A DNA stretch of 64,000 bases from Thermovirga sp. (lineage in GTDB: Bacteria > Synergistota > Synergistia > Synergistales > Thermovirgaceae): positions 1 to 64,000 of the forward strand of contig NZ_JACDOB010000006.1 of NCBI RefSeq assembly GCF_017656375.1, in the 5' to 3' direction. Numbering within the stretch: the first letter of the stretch is position 1; each line of letters starts with the position of its first letter. The position numbers and the translations under genes were made by a program. This document shows positions 1 through 9,099 of this stretch, piece after piece. The notes under the pieces were generated by a model. That model saw nothing but the letters and a program-made list of their open reading frames with translations, made no database searches and was not told the DNA's origin.

Positions 1-32
1 CCACCTTTCCGTAAAAATGATTTGACTAGAGC

Positions 33-812
33 CTAGGGTAGTTTGTAGCCAAGAAATTTGTTCACGGATTTGAAAAATTCGTCTATTTCTTCTTCTACAT
101 GGAGGATATCTCCGCTTCGAGGTAGGTAGAGTTTGTTTATTTCTCCTTTATTTACTATCACAATTTTCCCTTTGGCTAGTCCAGGCAGCAATGCAGCAGG
201 TGTAACTACTAGGGAGGAGCCTACGACAAATAATAGGTCAGATTCCTTTACTAACCTTTGGCTTTCTTCAAGATACTTGACCATTTCTCCAAAGAAGACT
301 ATATCTGGTTTTATTACTCCTCCACATTGATCACAGTGTGGGACGTCCTGGCTAAAAGTTAAAGCTATACTTTCTTCGTAGTTCCAGGTTTTTTTACATC
401 TTATGCAGTAGCTTTTCCATATGCCTCCGTGAATTTCCAATACATTTTTATTCCCTGCCATTTGATGTAGTGAATCAATGTTTTGGGTTATGACTCCTTT
501 CAGCTTCCCGTTTTTTTCCAAGGTGGCAAAGAATTTATGTGCATATGTGGGTTTTATGGTCTTGAGGGTTTTAAGAAACTCCCTATGAAAATCATAAAAA
601 AAGCGAGGATTTTCATGGAAATAATCTATATCGAAGATTTTTTCAGGGTTTATGCCTAACTGTCTTCGATATATGCCATTAGGCCCTCTAAAATCAGGGA
701 TTCCAGCGCTGGTAGACATTCCTGCGCCGCTGAGAAGAACAATGTTGGTGGCTTTTTCTATTTCATCGGCACATATTCGAGCTAAAGCCTTTTTGTTCAT
801 GCCACTTTTCAA
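33..812 (-). CDS. NAD-dependent protein deacylase, Sir2 family
   Basis: Sirtuin of about 259 residues, expected to remove acyl groups from protein lysines using NAD+. Visible are the NAD-binding motif GAGMSTSAGIPDFRG (about residues 29-43), the TQNIDSLH motif, the catalytic His in LEIHGG, and two zinc Cys pairs (CIRC and CDQC). The open frame reaches a TTG at 830, but the SD AAGGAGGTG (827-819) lies on top of that codon. The TTG at 812, six bases after the SD, is the likely start; ATG at 800 is the alternative. It is divergent from the permease gene. The family call is secure; the substrate is unknown. Confidence 0.92.
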   Translation of the reverse strand: MKSGMNKKALARICADEIEKATNIVLLSGAGMSTSAGIPDFRGPNGIYRRQLGINPEKIFDIDYFHENPRFFYDFHREFLKTLKTIKPTYAHKFFATLEKNGKLKGVITQNIDSLHQMAGNKNVLEIHGGIWKSYCIRCKKTWNYEESIALTFSQDVPHCDQCGGVIKPDIVFFGEMVKYLEESQRLVKESDLLFVVGSSLVVTPAALLPGLAKGKIVIVNKGEINKLYLPRSGDILHVEEEIDEFFKSVNKFLGYKLP

Positions 813-944
813 ATGGAGCACCTCCTTCAATAAAAAATATGCCTTCAGAAAAAATTATACAAAAAGACTCTATGCAACCGGTTACACAACATGATAAAAT
901 GTGATCGCTCACGTTTTGAGCAAAACTAAAGGAGGTGCTTCAGC

Positions 945-2321
945 ATGCCGGGAAGGAGAATTGTATATGGGGTGGATGATAAACCACCTTTCCCAATAAT
1001 GGTATTGGCAGGATTTCAGCACGTTTTGACGCTCTTTGGGGCTACCACTCTTGTGCCTTTGATTTTTGGCCCCGCTATGGGTATGACTCCCGCTCAGATA
1101 GGCTTTTTTATTTCTTGTGTCTATTTTGCCATGGGAGTGGCAACTTTGATACAAACATACCCCAAGCTTGGGTCAGGTTTGCCTATAGTGCAAGGCTCAA
1201 GTTTTAGCTTTATTCCACCTATCATGACTATAATAGGTGCTTACAAGGCCATGGGTCCCCATGTGGTGATGCAGTACGTTGGAGGAGCCTTGATCTCCGG
1301 AGGGTTGCTGCTTTCAGTTATAGGATACAGTCGCCTTGTGGGAATAATTAGGAAGATAATAACTCCTGTGGTTATAGGTCCTACTATAATGGCCATAGGT
1401 TTTTCTCTTGCTCCTGTTGCTATTCAATATAATGCAGCTAATTATTGGCCTGTGTCTCTTCTCGTGGTTTTCTGCGTCTTCTTTTTTAGCCTCATCAGTA
1501 AGAATAAGTTTATTAATATCTTTGCTGTGCTATCTTCCATAACTATAGCCTACCTCATCTGCTTGTTTGGGAGCTTTTTAGGGTTGTTCCAGCCTGGGCA
1601 TGCAGCTTACGTTGATCTGAAGGAAGTAATAGCGGCTCCGTGGTTTAGATTTAAATTGATCATGCCGTGGGGGGCACCAAAATTTAGTTTTCTTGCTTTT
1701 GGAGCCATAATAGCGGGCTTTTTTGCCGTTATGATCGAATCCATAGGAGATTATCACTCATGCTCCTACGCCGCTGGTTTGGACGATCCGGATTCAAATA
1801 CCATAAGTAAAGGTATAGGTGCGGAAGGCTTAAATTGTGCCCTTGCGGGAATTTTCGGTGCAGTGGGCACCACTTCCTATACGGAGAATATAGGCCTTAT
1901 TGGTTTGACCGGTGTTGCTTCAAGGTGGGTCGTACGGACGGGGGCTGTACTTTTGATAATCATGAGTATGATTGGTAAATTAGGGGCTTTAATAGCAACT
2001 ATTCCTAGCCCTGTTATAGGTGGAGCATATATTGCCCTTTTTGGGATAATAGGTGCTTTGGGAATACAGGTACTTATGAGAGCAGATATGGGAAGTCAAA
2101 GAAATGTTCTTATTGTGGGTTTTGCCTTTTTAATGGCCCTTGGCCTGCCAGGTTGGGTAGAAGGACAGCAAGAAGCCTTTTTCGCCTATGGCATTCCGGG
2201 ACAGGTTTTATGGGCTATCCTTAAGACGCCTATGGCCGTTGCAGGTATCAGTGCGGCTTTCTGGGACACCATAGTTCCTGGAACTCCAGAAGAAAGAGGC
2301 ATGGTGAATAGGAAGCGTTAG
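945..2321 (+). CDS. NCS2 family uracil/xanthine permease
   Basis: Inner-membrane nucleobase:cation symporter of 458 residues, the usual family length, with about 12-14 hydrophobic segments. The GFQHVL motif in the first helix, the ESIGDYHS signature near residue 265 and the SYTENIGLIGLTGVASR region match the NCS2 family. Uracil against xanthine or other purine specificity cannot be settled by eye. A strong SD (AAAGGAGGTG) precedes the ATG, and a clear intrinsic terminator follows the stop, so it is probably a single-gene unit. Confidence 0.93.
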   Translation: MPGRRIVYGVDDKPPFPIMVLAGFQHVLTLFGATTLVPLIFGPAMGMTPAQIGFFISCVYFAMGVATLIQTYPKLGSGLPIVQGSSFSFIPPIMTIIGAYKAMGPHVVMQYVGGALISGGLLLSVIGYSRLVGIIRKIITPVVIGPTIMAIGFSLAPVAIQYNAANYWPVSLLVVFCVFFFSLISKNKFINIFAVLSSITIAYLICLFGSFLGLFQPGHAAYVDLKEVIAAPWFRFKLIMPWGAPKFSFLAFGAIIAGFFAVMIESIGDYHSCSYAAGLDDPDSNTISKGIGAEGLNCALAGIFGAVGTTSYTENIGLIGLTGVASRWVVRTGAVLLIIMSMIGKLGALIATIPSPVIGGAYIALFGIIGALGIQVLMRADMGSQRNVLIVGFAFLMALGLPGWVEGQQEAFFAYGIPGQVLWAILKTPMAVAGISAAFWDTIVPGTPEERGMVNRKR

Positions 2322-2359
2322 AATAAACTCACGAAAAATCTTGTATAAATAAACTATCT

Positions 2360-2396
2360 AGTCCAGGGGCGCTTTGCCTCTGGACTTTCTTTTTTA
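2360..2396 (+). terminator. Intrinsic terminator after the NCS2 permease
   Basis: An 11-bp stem (AGTCCAGGGGC paired with GCCTCTGGACT, one G-U pair) with a GCTTT loop runs straight into TTTCTTTTTT. It closes the permease gene. Confidence 0.9.
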
Positions 2397-2483
2397 AAAG
2401 GTACTCTATAATATAGGTGATACAATGATCGTATTAACAAGCAAATAAAACCTGAAAGGGTTTAAGAAGTGGAGGTTGTAATA

Positions 2484-3020
2484 ATGCCTGAAAAGGAAAT
2501 AGACACAAGGGCTCTGTTTGGGATTTCGTATGGGCTATATGTGCTGTCTTCTCGCCTGGAAGATAAGTTGAATGGCCAGATAGCTAGTGTTGTTGTGCAG
2601 GTAACATCAGACCCAATAGTGTTGGCATGTTGTTTGCATAAAGACAATTTTACGACCAAATGCATAAGAGAAAGCAGAATGTTTAGTATATCCATCCTTG
2701 AGGAAGAAACCCCCATGACGTTCATAGGGAACTTTGGGTTTAAGTCAGGTAGGGATATAGATAAATTCAGTTCGTGCAAATGCGAACTCACTGAAAGAGG
2801 TGTTCCTTATACACCTGATTATTCATTGGCCGTAATAGAAGCAGAAGTAATCAGTGAGGTCGACGTCTTTACGCACGTGCTATTTTTTGGGAAAGTTGTA
2901 CATGCTAAAGTATTGAAGGATGGGACCCCAATGACCTACTCTTATTATCATGAGGTCAAGAAAGGGAAATCCCCAAAGCATGCACCTACTTTTGGCATTG
3001 ATGCAGGTAAAATCCATTAA
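2484..3020 (+). CDS. Flavin reductase-like FMN-binding protein
   Basis: Single-domain split-barrel flavoprotein of 178 residues. The N-terminus (RALFGISYGLYVLSS), the VQVTSDPIVLACCLHKDN segment and GRDIDKF resemble flavin reductases and the flavin domain of high-molecular-weight rubredoxins in anaerobes. No rubredoxin domain is attached. The frame opens at GTG 2469, but that codon belongs to the SD TGGAGG; ATG 2484, eight bases downstream, fits better. It probably moves electrons between NAD(P)H, flavin and oxygen- or NO-detoxifying partners; the partner is not in this window. Confidence 0.82.
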   Translation: MPEKEIDTRALFGISYGLYVLSSRLEDKLNGQIASVVVQVTSDPIVLACCLHKDNFTTKCIRESRMFSISILEEETPMTFIGNFGFKSGRDIDKFSSCKCELTERGVPYTPDYSLAVIEAEVISEVDVFTHVLFFGKVVHAKVLKDGTPMTYSYYHEVKKGKSPKHAPTFGIDAGKIH

Positions 3021-3037
3021 AAGGGAGGACGTTATGT

Positions 3038-3868
3038 TTGGCGTGTCCCTATAATGAGCTTCCCCGATTTGTGAAACTAAAAATATGGCTTGATGAGTTG
3101 TACGAATGCTACAATAGCAAAGAATTTGTGCATCCTGACCCGGTAGAGTTGCTTTATGATTATGAGGATATAAGAGAGAGAGAAATAGCAGCTTTAGTAG
3201 TTGCAGCGTTGGCTTATGGGAGGGCATCTCAAATAGTAAAGAATGCAGCTAAAATCTTAAAAGTTATGGGAGAGTCCCCAAGAGAATTTGTCCTTTCCCA
3301 GCCAGTTGACAGCCTGAGTAATGCCTTCAGAAGCTTTAAATATCGTTTTACAGATGGCAAAAGCATAGCTACCCTTCTAGTGGGTGTGAGAGGTATTATA
3401 AGAGAGTTTGGCTCTTTGGAGTGTTGTTTTGCTTACCCTCATGATTCTGAGTTTCCGGGGGTAAAAGAGGCGATGATAAATTTTTACGAAAAGCTACAAA
3501 AGCATGCAGCTTCAAACTTGAACTCAGTACTGCCAGATCCAAGAAAGAATTCAGCCTGCAAAAGGCTGTATTTGTTTTTAAAGTGGATGGTTCGTAAAGA
3601 TGCCATCGACCCAGGAGGGTGGAAAGTTATATCTTCAAATGAGCTTATATATCCTTTGGATACTCATATGTTTTCTATTGCAAGGAGCTTAAAGGCGACT
3701 ACGAGAAAGAGTGCAGATTTTAAGGCTGCTGTTGAGGTTACTGATTTTTTTAAAAGAGTAAATCCCCAAGACCCTCTCAAATATGATTTCGTGTTGACTC
3801 GCTTTGGGATAAGGCCAGATCTAGACAAAAAGAAGTTGCTTGATTTTTGTGTCGAAAATAGAGCGTAG
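3038..3868 (+). CDS. DUF2400 / TIGR02757 family protein
   Basis: Protein of 276 residues with the conserved features of the TIGR02757 family: DPVELLYDYEDIREREIAA near the N-terminus, the LAYGRASQIVKNAAKIL helix, WMVRKDAIDPGGW and LIYPLDTHMFSIARSL. No biochemical function is established for the family. The start is TTG 3038, nine bases after AAGGGAGG. An ATG at 3034 lies in another frame and stops after six codons. It follows the flavin reductase by 17 bases, so the two may be cotranscribed. Confidence 0.85.
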   Translation: MACPYNELPRFVKLKIWLDELYECYNSKEFVHPDPVELLYDYEDIREREIAALVVAALAYGRASQIVKNAAKILKVMGESPREFVLSQPVDSLSNAFRSFKYRFTDGKSIATLLVGVRGIIREFGSLECCFAYPHDSEFPGVKEAMINFYEKLQKHAASNLNSVLPDPRKNSACKRLYLFLKWMVRKDAIDPGGWKVISSNELIYPLDTHMFSIARSLKATTRKSADFKAAVEVTDFFKRVNPQDPLKYDFVLTRFGIRPDLDKKKLLDFCVENRA

Positions 3869-3940
3869 TACAGCTCTTAAGCTATAATAATCAAATAATT
3901 TATTTGCTCGAGGGAACAGCATTGGAGGGGTAAAAACACA

Positions 3941-4606
3941 ATGGGTATTTTGCCTTATTGGGATAAAAATGTGGATTTTGAAATTGATTCGTGGGTTCCT
4001 TATAGATTGGACTTTTCTCCTGTGTCGATTAACTCTATGTACAGTGATCAACTGGAACAGATTGCTATGTTAGCACTCAATTTGGATAGTGAATTGCTAT
4101 GTGTCGATGGCATAACCACTGGCCAAGCTGGCACCTTGTTCAGGCAGAACATATTTGATCCAGAAAGAAAGTTAAAGTGTGTTGGGTGGTTTTCAATGGT
4201 GTTCGGATATTCAAAAACCATGGAGCGTTTGATCGGACTTTTTGCTAATGCTTTTCCTGGCATAACAGCAGGTTTAGCTCTTTGTGGCGTATGGGACCGC
4301 AATATGCTTGTTGATGAGCTTAAAACTATCATATTAATCAGCAACAAAATAGTTTTTAACGAATCGGGATGTTTAGAAGCCCTTGAAAGCCTTATGAGAA
4401 AAGCTGCGAAAGAAGGAAATGACAGGAGTTTTTTCGCTGAAAAATTTGGGTATAGGCGCTTTTCCATCCCCTTTGAGACAGATGATGTGACCCAACTTGC
4501 TATCTCAGACATTTTATACAGTTTTGAGCTGGAGGAGACCAGGGAAATATTGGGTCCTCCTCCTGAGGTAGTGTTTCCTAGAAGGACTTTGGAGGATCTA
4601 TTATGA
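3941..4606 (+). CDS. Protein of unknown function upstream of mntP
   Basis: Soluble-looking protein of 221 residues that I do not recognise. It has no signal peptide or membrane segment. It is rich in acidic and hydrophobic residues and ends in a Pro-rich stretch ([17 protein letters not shown]). GGAGGGG stands ten bases before the ATG, and the stop overlaps the mntP start (ATGATG), so translation of the two is probably coupled. A TATAAT-like box lies near 3882 in the short upstream gap. Coupling suggests a link to MntP or to metal or redox physiology, but nothing in the sequence shows it. Confidence 0.75.
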   Translation: MGILPYWDKNVDFEIDSWVPYRLDFSPVSINSMYSDQLEQIAMLALNLDSELLCVDGITTGQAGTLFRQNIFDPERKLKCVGWFSMVFGYSKTMERLIGLFANAFPGITAGLALCGVWDRNMLVDELKTIILISNKIVFNESGCLEALESLMRKAAKEGNDRSFFAEKFGYRRFSIPFETDDVTQLAISDILYSFELEETREILGPPPEVVFPRRTLEDLL

Positions 4607-5169
4607 TGAAATTAGGATTGGCTTTTGCTTTGAGCTTTGGCCTTTCCATGGATGCTTTTGCTGTATCTTTGGGGTTGGCCTTGGCCTCAATAAGGCTTGA
4701 AATAAGGGATATTCTTAAGGTGGCTGGGAGTTTTGGCTTATTTCAGGCAGGGATGCCTTTGGCTGGTTGGTTTATGGCGGGGAAGTTTGTGAATATTATA
4801 GGAGCCTGGGATCATTGGATTGCCTTTTTTTTATTATGTGCTATTGGTCTCCACATGATTTATTCTGGTTTTCATAGTGACGATTCTTTTGATAAGAAGC
4901 GCGGAAGGTTAGGTTTAGTGAGTATAATGGCTCTTTCTATAGGCACTAGTGTGGATGCTTTTGCTGCGGGAGTAAGTTTTATTGGCATGAATATAGCTGT
5001 ATACCATACTGTTGCGGTTATAGGCATTACGACCTTTGCTTTTTCTATGAGTGCAATGTTTTTGGGTAAAAGGCTAAGCAAAGGGATAAGTTCCAAAGCT
5101 ACCATGTTAGGTGGTATTGTTCTCATAGGAATTGGAGCTAAGATACTGTTAGAGCATATTTGGAGATGA
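4603..5169 (+). CDS. mntP: Manganese efflux pump MntP
   Basis: Inner-membrane protein of 188 residues with six predicted helices in two similar halves. Each half carries the family hallmark ([10 protein letters not shown] near residue 15, [10 protein letters not shown] near residue 108), whose acidic residues lie in the Mn2+ path in characterised MntP. GGAGG precedes the ATGATG start, and the gene overlaps the unknown protein upstream and nearly abuts the dCMP deaminase. I found no yybP-ykoY manganese riboswitch ahead of the cluster; the gap before the upstream gene is only about 70 bases. Confidence 0.93.
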   Translation: MMKLGLAFALSFGLSMDAFAVSLGLALASIRLEIRDILKVAGSFGLFQAGMPLAGWFMAGKFVNIIGAWDHWIAFFLLCAIGLHMIYSGFHSDDSFDKKRGRLGLVSIMALSIGTSVDAFAAGVSFIGMNIAVYHTVAVIGITTFAFSMSAMFLGKRLSKGISSKATMLGGIVLIGIGAKILLEHIWR

Positions 5170-5192
5170 TGGTGTTTGGAGGTTCAAAGGAT

Positions 5193-5651
5193 ATGGACAG
5201 GCCTGGTTGGGATGCATATTTTATGTCCATTGCAGAAGTAGTTTCAACACGAAGCACTTGTTTGAGAAGACATGTTGGTGCGGTTATAGTTAAAAACAAA
5301 CAAATTGTAAGCACCGGCTATAATGGAGCCCCAAAGGGAGTCACGCACTGCTCTGAAACCGGCTGCCTGAGGGAGCAACTCAATATACCTGCTGGTGAAA
5401 AGCATGAAATCTGTAGGGGATCTCATGCTGAGATAAATGCCATAGTTCAGGCTGCTTCGGTGGGCTCGTCGACTGAAGGAGCAGTGATGTATTGTACCCA
5501 CCAGCCTTGTGCTTTTTGCGCAAAGGCGATAATAAACGCAGGCATAAAAAAGGTTATATATAAAGAGGGATATCCGGACATTTTATCTGGCGAGCTAATG
5601 GCAGAGGCTGGTGTAAGAGTGGAGCGTTTTAGCTCTGAGGAAAGAGATTAA
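5193..5651 (+). CDS. dCMP deaminase (ComEB-type)
   Basis: Zinc-dependent deoxycytidylate deaminase of 152 residues that makes dUMP for thymidylate synthesis. The active site is present: HAEINAI (Zn His and catalytic Glu) and PCAFC (two Zn Cys), plus the family opening [12 protein letters not shown]. The open frame begins at TTG 5160 inside the end of mntP, but GGAGGT (5178-5183) points to ATG 5193, nine bases on, and that start gives the standard N-terminus. Confidence 0.9.
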   Translation: MDRPGWDAYFMSIAEVVSTRSTCLRRHVGAVIVKNKQIVSTGYNGAPKGVTHCSETGCLREQLNIPAGEKHEICRGSHAEINAIVQAASVGSSTEGAVMYCTHQPCAFCAKAIINAGIKKVIYKEGYPDILSGELMAEAGVRVERFSSEERD

Positions 5652-5671
5652 GGAAGGGGGGAGTTCCTGCC

Positions 5672-8323
5672 ATGCCTATAGAGATAAATAGAGGTGGAGA
5701 GAAAAGGGGTGGGATAGAGGATCTGGAACAGCTTGTGGGGTTGTACTCGATCAAAAGGGAACTCCGTAGAATTGAGTCCATGTTGTGGCTGAATAAACAC
5801 AGAAAGCAGAAGGACCTTGGTGAGCTCAGTTTGCAATCTTTAAATTTTGTTTTTAAGGGAAATCCTGGAACCGGGAAAACTACTGTAGCCCGTTTGATAG
5901 GGAGAATATTCCGCAAGTATGGCTTGCTGCGCGTGGGAGATGTGGTAGAGGTAGATAGGTCTAAGCTTGTAGGGCCTACGCCAGGCGAGACGGAGGTAAA
6001 GGTATTAAGAACAGTTCGCTCTGCATTGGATAGCGTTTTATTCGTGGATGAGGCATATAGCCTATCGGGAGGAGACACATCAGATCCTGGCTGGAGAGCC
6101 CTGGAGGTGCTTCTCAAGGCCATGGAGGATTATCGAGATTGTCTTGTCGTAATTTTTGCAGGATATCCAGAGGAAATGGAAAGGCTCTTTGATTCATTTA
6201 CAGGGTTGAGAAGCAGATTTACATTTCATCTAGAATTTGAAAATTACTCCCCCTTGGAATTGGTGGATATCGCCAACTTTATGACTTCCCGTGAGAATCT
6301 TGAACTTTCTGATCAGGCAGCTTTAGCAATCCTCAATATGATGAAAAAGCGAGTACACGAAAAGGATTTTGCTAATGCTAGGGAGATACGCAATATAGTG
6401 GACCACGCCAAGACTAGAATGTCATCTAGGTTGCGAAATAAACGGAAAGTGACTCCTTGGGATATGAAAACTATAACTGTTTTGGATTTGGACGATTATT
6501 ATGGGGAAGTTGCTTTCATCCGCAAAAATATAGAATCGGCAAAAAAGGAAATGTATGCAGACCCAACGAATATGGAGCTTCGATTCCAATTAGCCAAAAG
6601 GTATGAAGAAGCCGGCTTGTGGTCCGATGTGGTTTCTACGTTAGAGCCGATGGTAAAGGAGTTGGATGCACAGAATAGGGCTCTTTTGGGAGTTGCTCTA
6701 TGTAAAATAGGGGATTTCCAAGACGCATGGGGATGTTTTAGTGAAAAAGACTTAAATGCTCAGGAAGAGTTTTATAAAGGCATTTCAGCTTTATGGATAG
6801 GCAAAAGAGAAGAAGCTGTTAACGCGCTTAAAAGGGCTGTAGAGAAAAAAAATGACGTTCCTGAATTTTATTTAGCCCTTTCCGTTGCTTGTTTTATGGA
6901 ATCCAGGTGGAGTGAAGCGCTGTGTGCTTTCCTTAATGGCTTGGCTCTTATCAGGGAAAAAGAAGGAACTTTGTCGCCAGAATCGCTGAGGAACCTACCA
7001 TATGAAACATTGAAAGATGAAAAAGTTCGAGGCGCCTTAAAAAAAGCGATAGTAAAAATTTTTAATTGCCCAGACGAGGCGCTGATATCTTTTGCTGAGG
7101 CTTTGTTAGGCACATCAGATGCTGTTGCTGCAGATGTTTCTGAGAATGCATTTAGGAAAGCTCTTTTGGCTATGCCAGATGATCCCCGCCCTCATCGTGG
7201 GCTGGCTTATTATTACAAGCACAAGGGGGATTTTCAAAAAGCTATAGTATCTTTTGAGGTTGCCCTTGAGCTGGAGCCGGGAAACGTAGAAGACTGGCGG
7301 GTTCTTGCGGAACTTTACACAGCCACTGGCCAAAAGGAAAAGGCTGAAGAAATCCTTCATGATGTAGTGTATGAACAAGTAGAAGCAGGAAGCCTCGTTT
7401 TGGATTTGGCAAAGGCTGAAGAAGAAAAGGGCAATATAAAAGAAGCGGAAAGATTATACGAAAAGGCTTGGCGGCAGAAATTGTCAGCGAAGGAGAAGTT
7501 TTTTTGTGGGGAGCAGCTAGGGCGCTTGAGGGCCTCAAAAGGCAGCTTCCGAGAGGCATTAAGATATTTTGAGGGAATTGAACGCAAAAATTTGACTCAA
7601 GAAGGCCTTTTTTGGTATGCGAGAAGCCTTGTAGAAGCCAGAAGATGGTCAGAGGCAGAAGTATTATTGAGGGAAATAGATTCAATCCCAGATGAAATCA
7701 GATATCCGTATCTTTATTGGAAGATAAGGGTGCTTATTGCCATAAAAGATCTATATGGAGCCAGGGCAATAGAGGCGGATGAAAAAGCTTCGCCTTGGCT
7801 AAGGTTAGCTTCCATGGTAGCCAGGGTAATTTGTGGGGATAGATCTGTTGCGCCGTATCTTAAAGAATTTGAGCCTAAAGAATTTGGGATGGATGGTTTA
7901 GGGCTTTTATGTGTTGGGTTAGCAGGTGTAGGAGAATGGGAAGGCCTTTATGCTTATGCGCAAAAGGCTAAAATGACACAACCAGGCCCTATATTGTGGG
8001 AATTGCAGGATGGGAAGCTGAGGGAGGAGTTGGACTACCTTGCTGGAGTTGCTGCTGCCCACATGAAAAAGTGGGAGAATGCTCTAGAGCATTTTAAAAG
8101 GAGCCATACTGTGCTTCTTCATCCCGTCACCTTGTACGCCGTGGCTGTTTCATTGGTGGCACTTGGTCGAGTGGAAGAGGCAAGAAGAATTTCTTTCCAG
8201 TTAAATGCTGCCCCGACGTTGAAGAAAAAGGTAGATGAACTAATAAAACAAAATACAGGCTTGAGGAAATTGATAGCTGAACCTGTAAGGGCGGAGTTGT
8301 TGGATGTTTTTGCGTTTATATGA
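5672..8323 (+). CDS. CbbX/SpoVK-type AAA+ ATPase fused to a long TPR region
   Basis: An 883-residue cytoplasmic protein. Residues about 20-280 form an AAA+ module of the CbbX/SpoVK/EccA clade, with Walker A GNPGTGKTT near residue 64 and Walker B VLFVDEAYS near 125, followed by arginine-rich sensor segments. From about residue 300 the rest is helical tetratricopeptide repeats (for example PRPHRGLAYYYKHKGDFQKA). EccA of type VII secretion has TPRs before the ATPase; here the order is reversed. No secretion or Rubisco genes are nearby, so the client is unknown. Start ATG 5672 follows a GGAAGGGGGGAG SD. No frameshift was seen. Confidence 0.85.
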   Translation: MPIEINRGGEKRGGIEDLEQLVGLYSIKRELRRIESMLWLNKHRKQKDLGELSLQSLNFVFKGNPGTGKTTVARLIGRIFRKYGLLRVGDVVEVDRSKLVGPTPGETEVKVLRTVRSALDSVLFVDEAYSLSGGDTSDPGWRALEVLLKAMEDYRDCLVVIFAGYPEEMERLFDSFTGLRSRFTFHLEFENYSPLELVDIANFMTSRENLELSDQAALAILNMMKKRVHEKDFANAREIRNIVDHAKTRMSSRLRNKRKVTPWDMKTITVLDLDDYYGEVAFIRKNIESAKKEMYADPTNMELRFQLAKRYEEAGLWSDVVSTLEPMVKELDAQNRALLGVALCKIGDFQDAWGCFSEKDLNAQEEFYKGISALWIGKREEAVNALKRAVEKKNDVPEFYLALSVACFMESRWSEALCAFLNGLALIREKEGTLSPESLRNLPYETLKDEKVRGALKKAIVKIFNCPDEALISFAEALLGTSDAVAADVSENAFRKALLAMPDDPRPHRGLAYYYKHKGDFQKAIVSFEVALELEPGNVEDWRVLAELYTATGQKEKAEEILHDVVYEQVEAGSLVLDLAKAEEEKGNIKEAERLYEKAWRQKLSAKEKFFCGEQLGRLRASKGSFREALRYFEGIERKNLTQEGLFWYARSLVEARRWSEAEVLLREIDSIPDEIRYPYLYWKIRVLIAIKDLYGARAIEADEKASPWLRLASMVARVICGDRSVAPYLKEFEPKEFGMDGLGLLCVGLAGVGEWEGLYAYAQKAKMTQPGPILWELQDGKLREELDYLAGVAAAHMKKWENALEHFKRSHTVLLHPVTLYAVAVSLVALGRVEEARRISFQLNAAPTLKKKVDELIKQNTGLRKLIAEPVRAELLDVFAFI

Positions 8324-8366
8324 CGGCCATTGAGGCTGCAAAAATTGTAAGGAAGGTGAGATTGTT

Positions 8367-8939
8367 ATGTTGAGTCGTGATGAAGCAATGGCATTGTTGA
8401 AGGAATACAACAAAGAGCAGAACCATATAAGGCATGCTTTGGCTGTAGAGGCTGCTATGAGGTATTTTGCAGAAAAATTGAACGAAGATGTTGATTTGTG
8501 GGGAATCACTGGCCTTTTGCATGATATAGATTGGGAGATAACCCAGGAAACACCAGAGAAGCATACTCACGTTGGAGCTAAAATTTTGGAAGAGAAAGGC
8601 TTCCCGCAGGAGGTCGTAAGGGCGGTTTTGTCTCATGGTTGGGGAATATGTTCTGATGTAGAGCCACAAAGCCCGATGGAAAAGTATCTTTATGCAGTGG
8701 ATGAACTGACAGGCTTTATTACCGCTGTGGCCTTGGTGCGCCCAGGAAAATCCTTGCAGGATCTGAAGGTCAAGTCTGTGAAGAAAAAATGGAAGGACAA
8801 AGCTTTTGCAAAGGGAGTAGATAGGGAAGTTATTGCCAAGGGAGCAGAAATCTTGGGGCAACCACTTGAAAAGCTAATAGAGGAAGTTATAGAGGCTCTG
8901 AAGCCAGTGGAAAAAGAAATAGGGCTTGGAGAAGAATAG
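8367..8939 (+). CDS. HD-domain phosphohydrolase family protein
   Basis: Protein of 190 residues with a compact HD domain: the first His in NHIRHALAVEAAM, the metal pair in LLHDIDWE, further His residues in KHTHVGAK and SHGW, and the closing Asp in YAVDELTG. This matches the stand-alone HDIG group seen in many anaerobes; the substrate is unknown, possibly a nucleotide. The C-terminal third is Lys/Glu-rich helix. The start is ATG 8367 after AAGGTGAG. It ends at a strong terminator. Confidence 0.82.
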   Translation: MLSRDEAMALLKEYNKEQNHIRHALAVEAAMRYFAEKLNEDVDLWGITGLLHDIDWEITQETPEKHTHVGAKILEEKGFPQEVVRAVLSHGWGICSDVEPQSPMEKYLYAVDELTGFITAVALVRPGKSLQDLKVKSVKKKWKDKAFAKGVDREVIAKGAEILGQPLEKLIEEVIEALKPVEKEIGLGEE

Positions 8940-8954
8940 CTTTTTATAAGCGTG

Positions 8955-8998
8955 TAAAGAGGGCTCCCTTTCGTTAATGAGCCCTCTTTAATATGTTA
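8955..8998 (+). terminator. Intrinsic terminator after the HD protein
   Basis: A perfect 12-bp inverted repeat, TAAAGAGGGCTC (8955-8966) and GAGCCCTCTTTA (8979-8990), with a 12-base loop and a short AT-rich tail. The near-symmetric ends mean it could act in both directions. Confidence 0.8.
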
Positions 8999-9099
8999 AA
9001 AGTATACTCAGTGTTCACAATAATAGGCAATATGTCTTCCCCATGTTATACTGCAAGAAGACAGCGAAGTTGCTATTTTTCGCTAAAGAGAGGTTGCAT

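Noticed and set aside
831-944. Purine or pyrimidine riboswitch before the nucleobase permease
   Set aside because: Only a 5-bp GCTCA/TGAGC hairpin is seen; no conserved purine-riboswitch core or PyrR-type site was recognised.
3034-3054. ATG 3034 as the start of the DUF2400 gene, or a frameshift there
   Set aside because: The ATG frame stops after six codons, while TTG 3038 has proper SD spacing and opens directly into family sequence.
3869-3940. A manganese (yybP-ykoY) riboswitch before the mntP pair
   Set aside because: The gap is only about 70 bases and lacks the conserved riboswitch core; only a TATAAT and a short CAAATAA/TTATTTG palindrome are visible.
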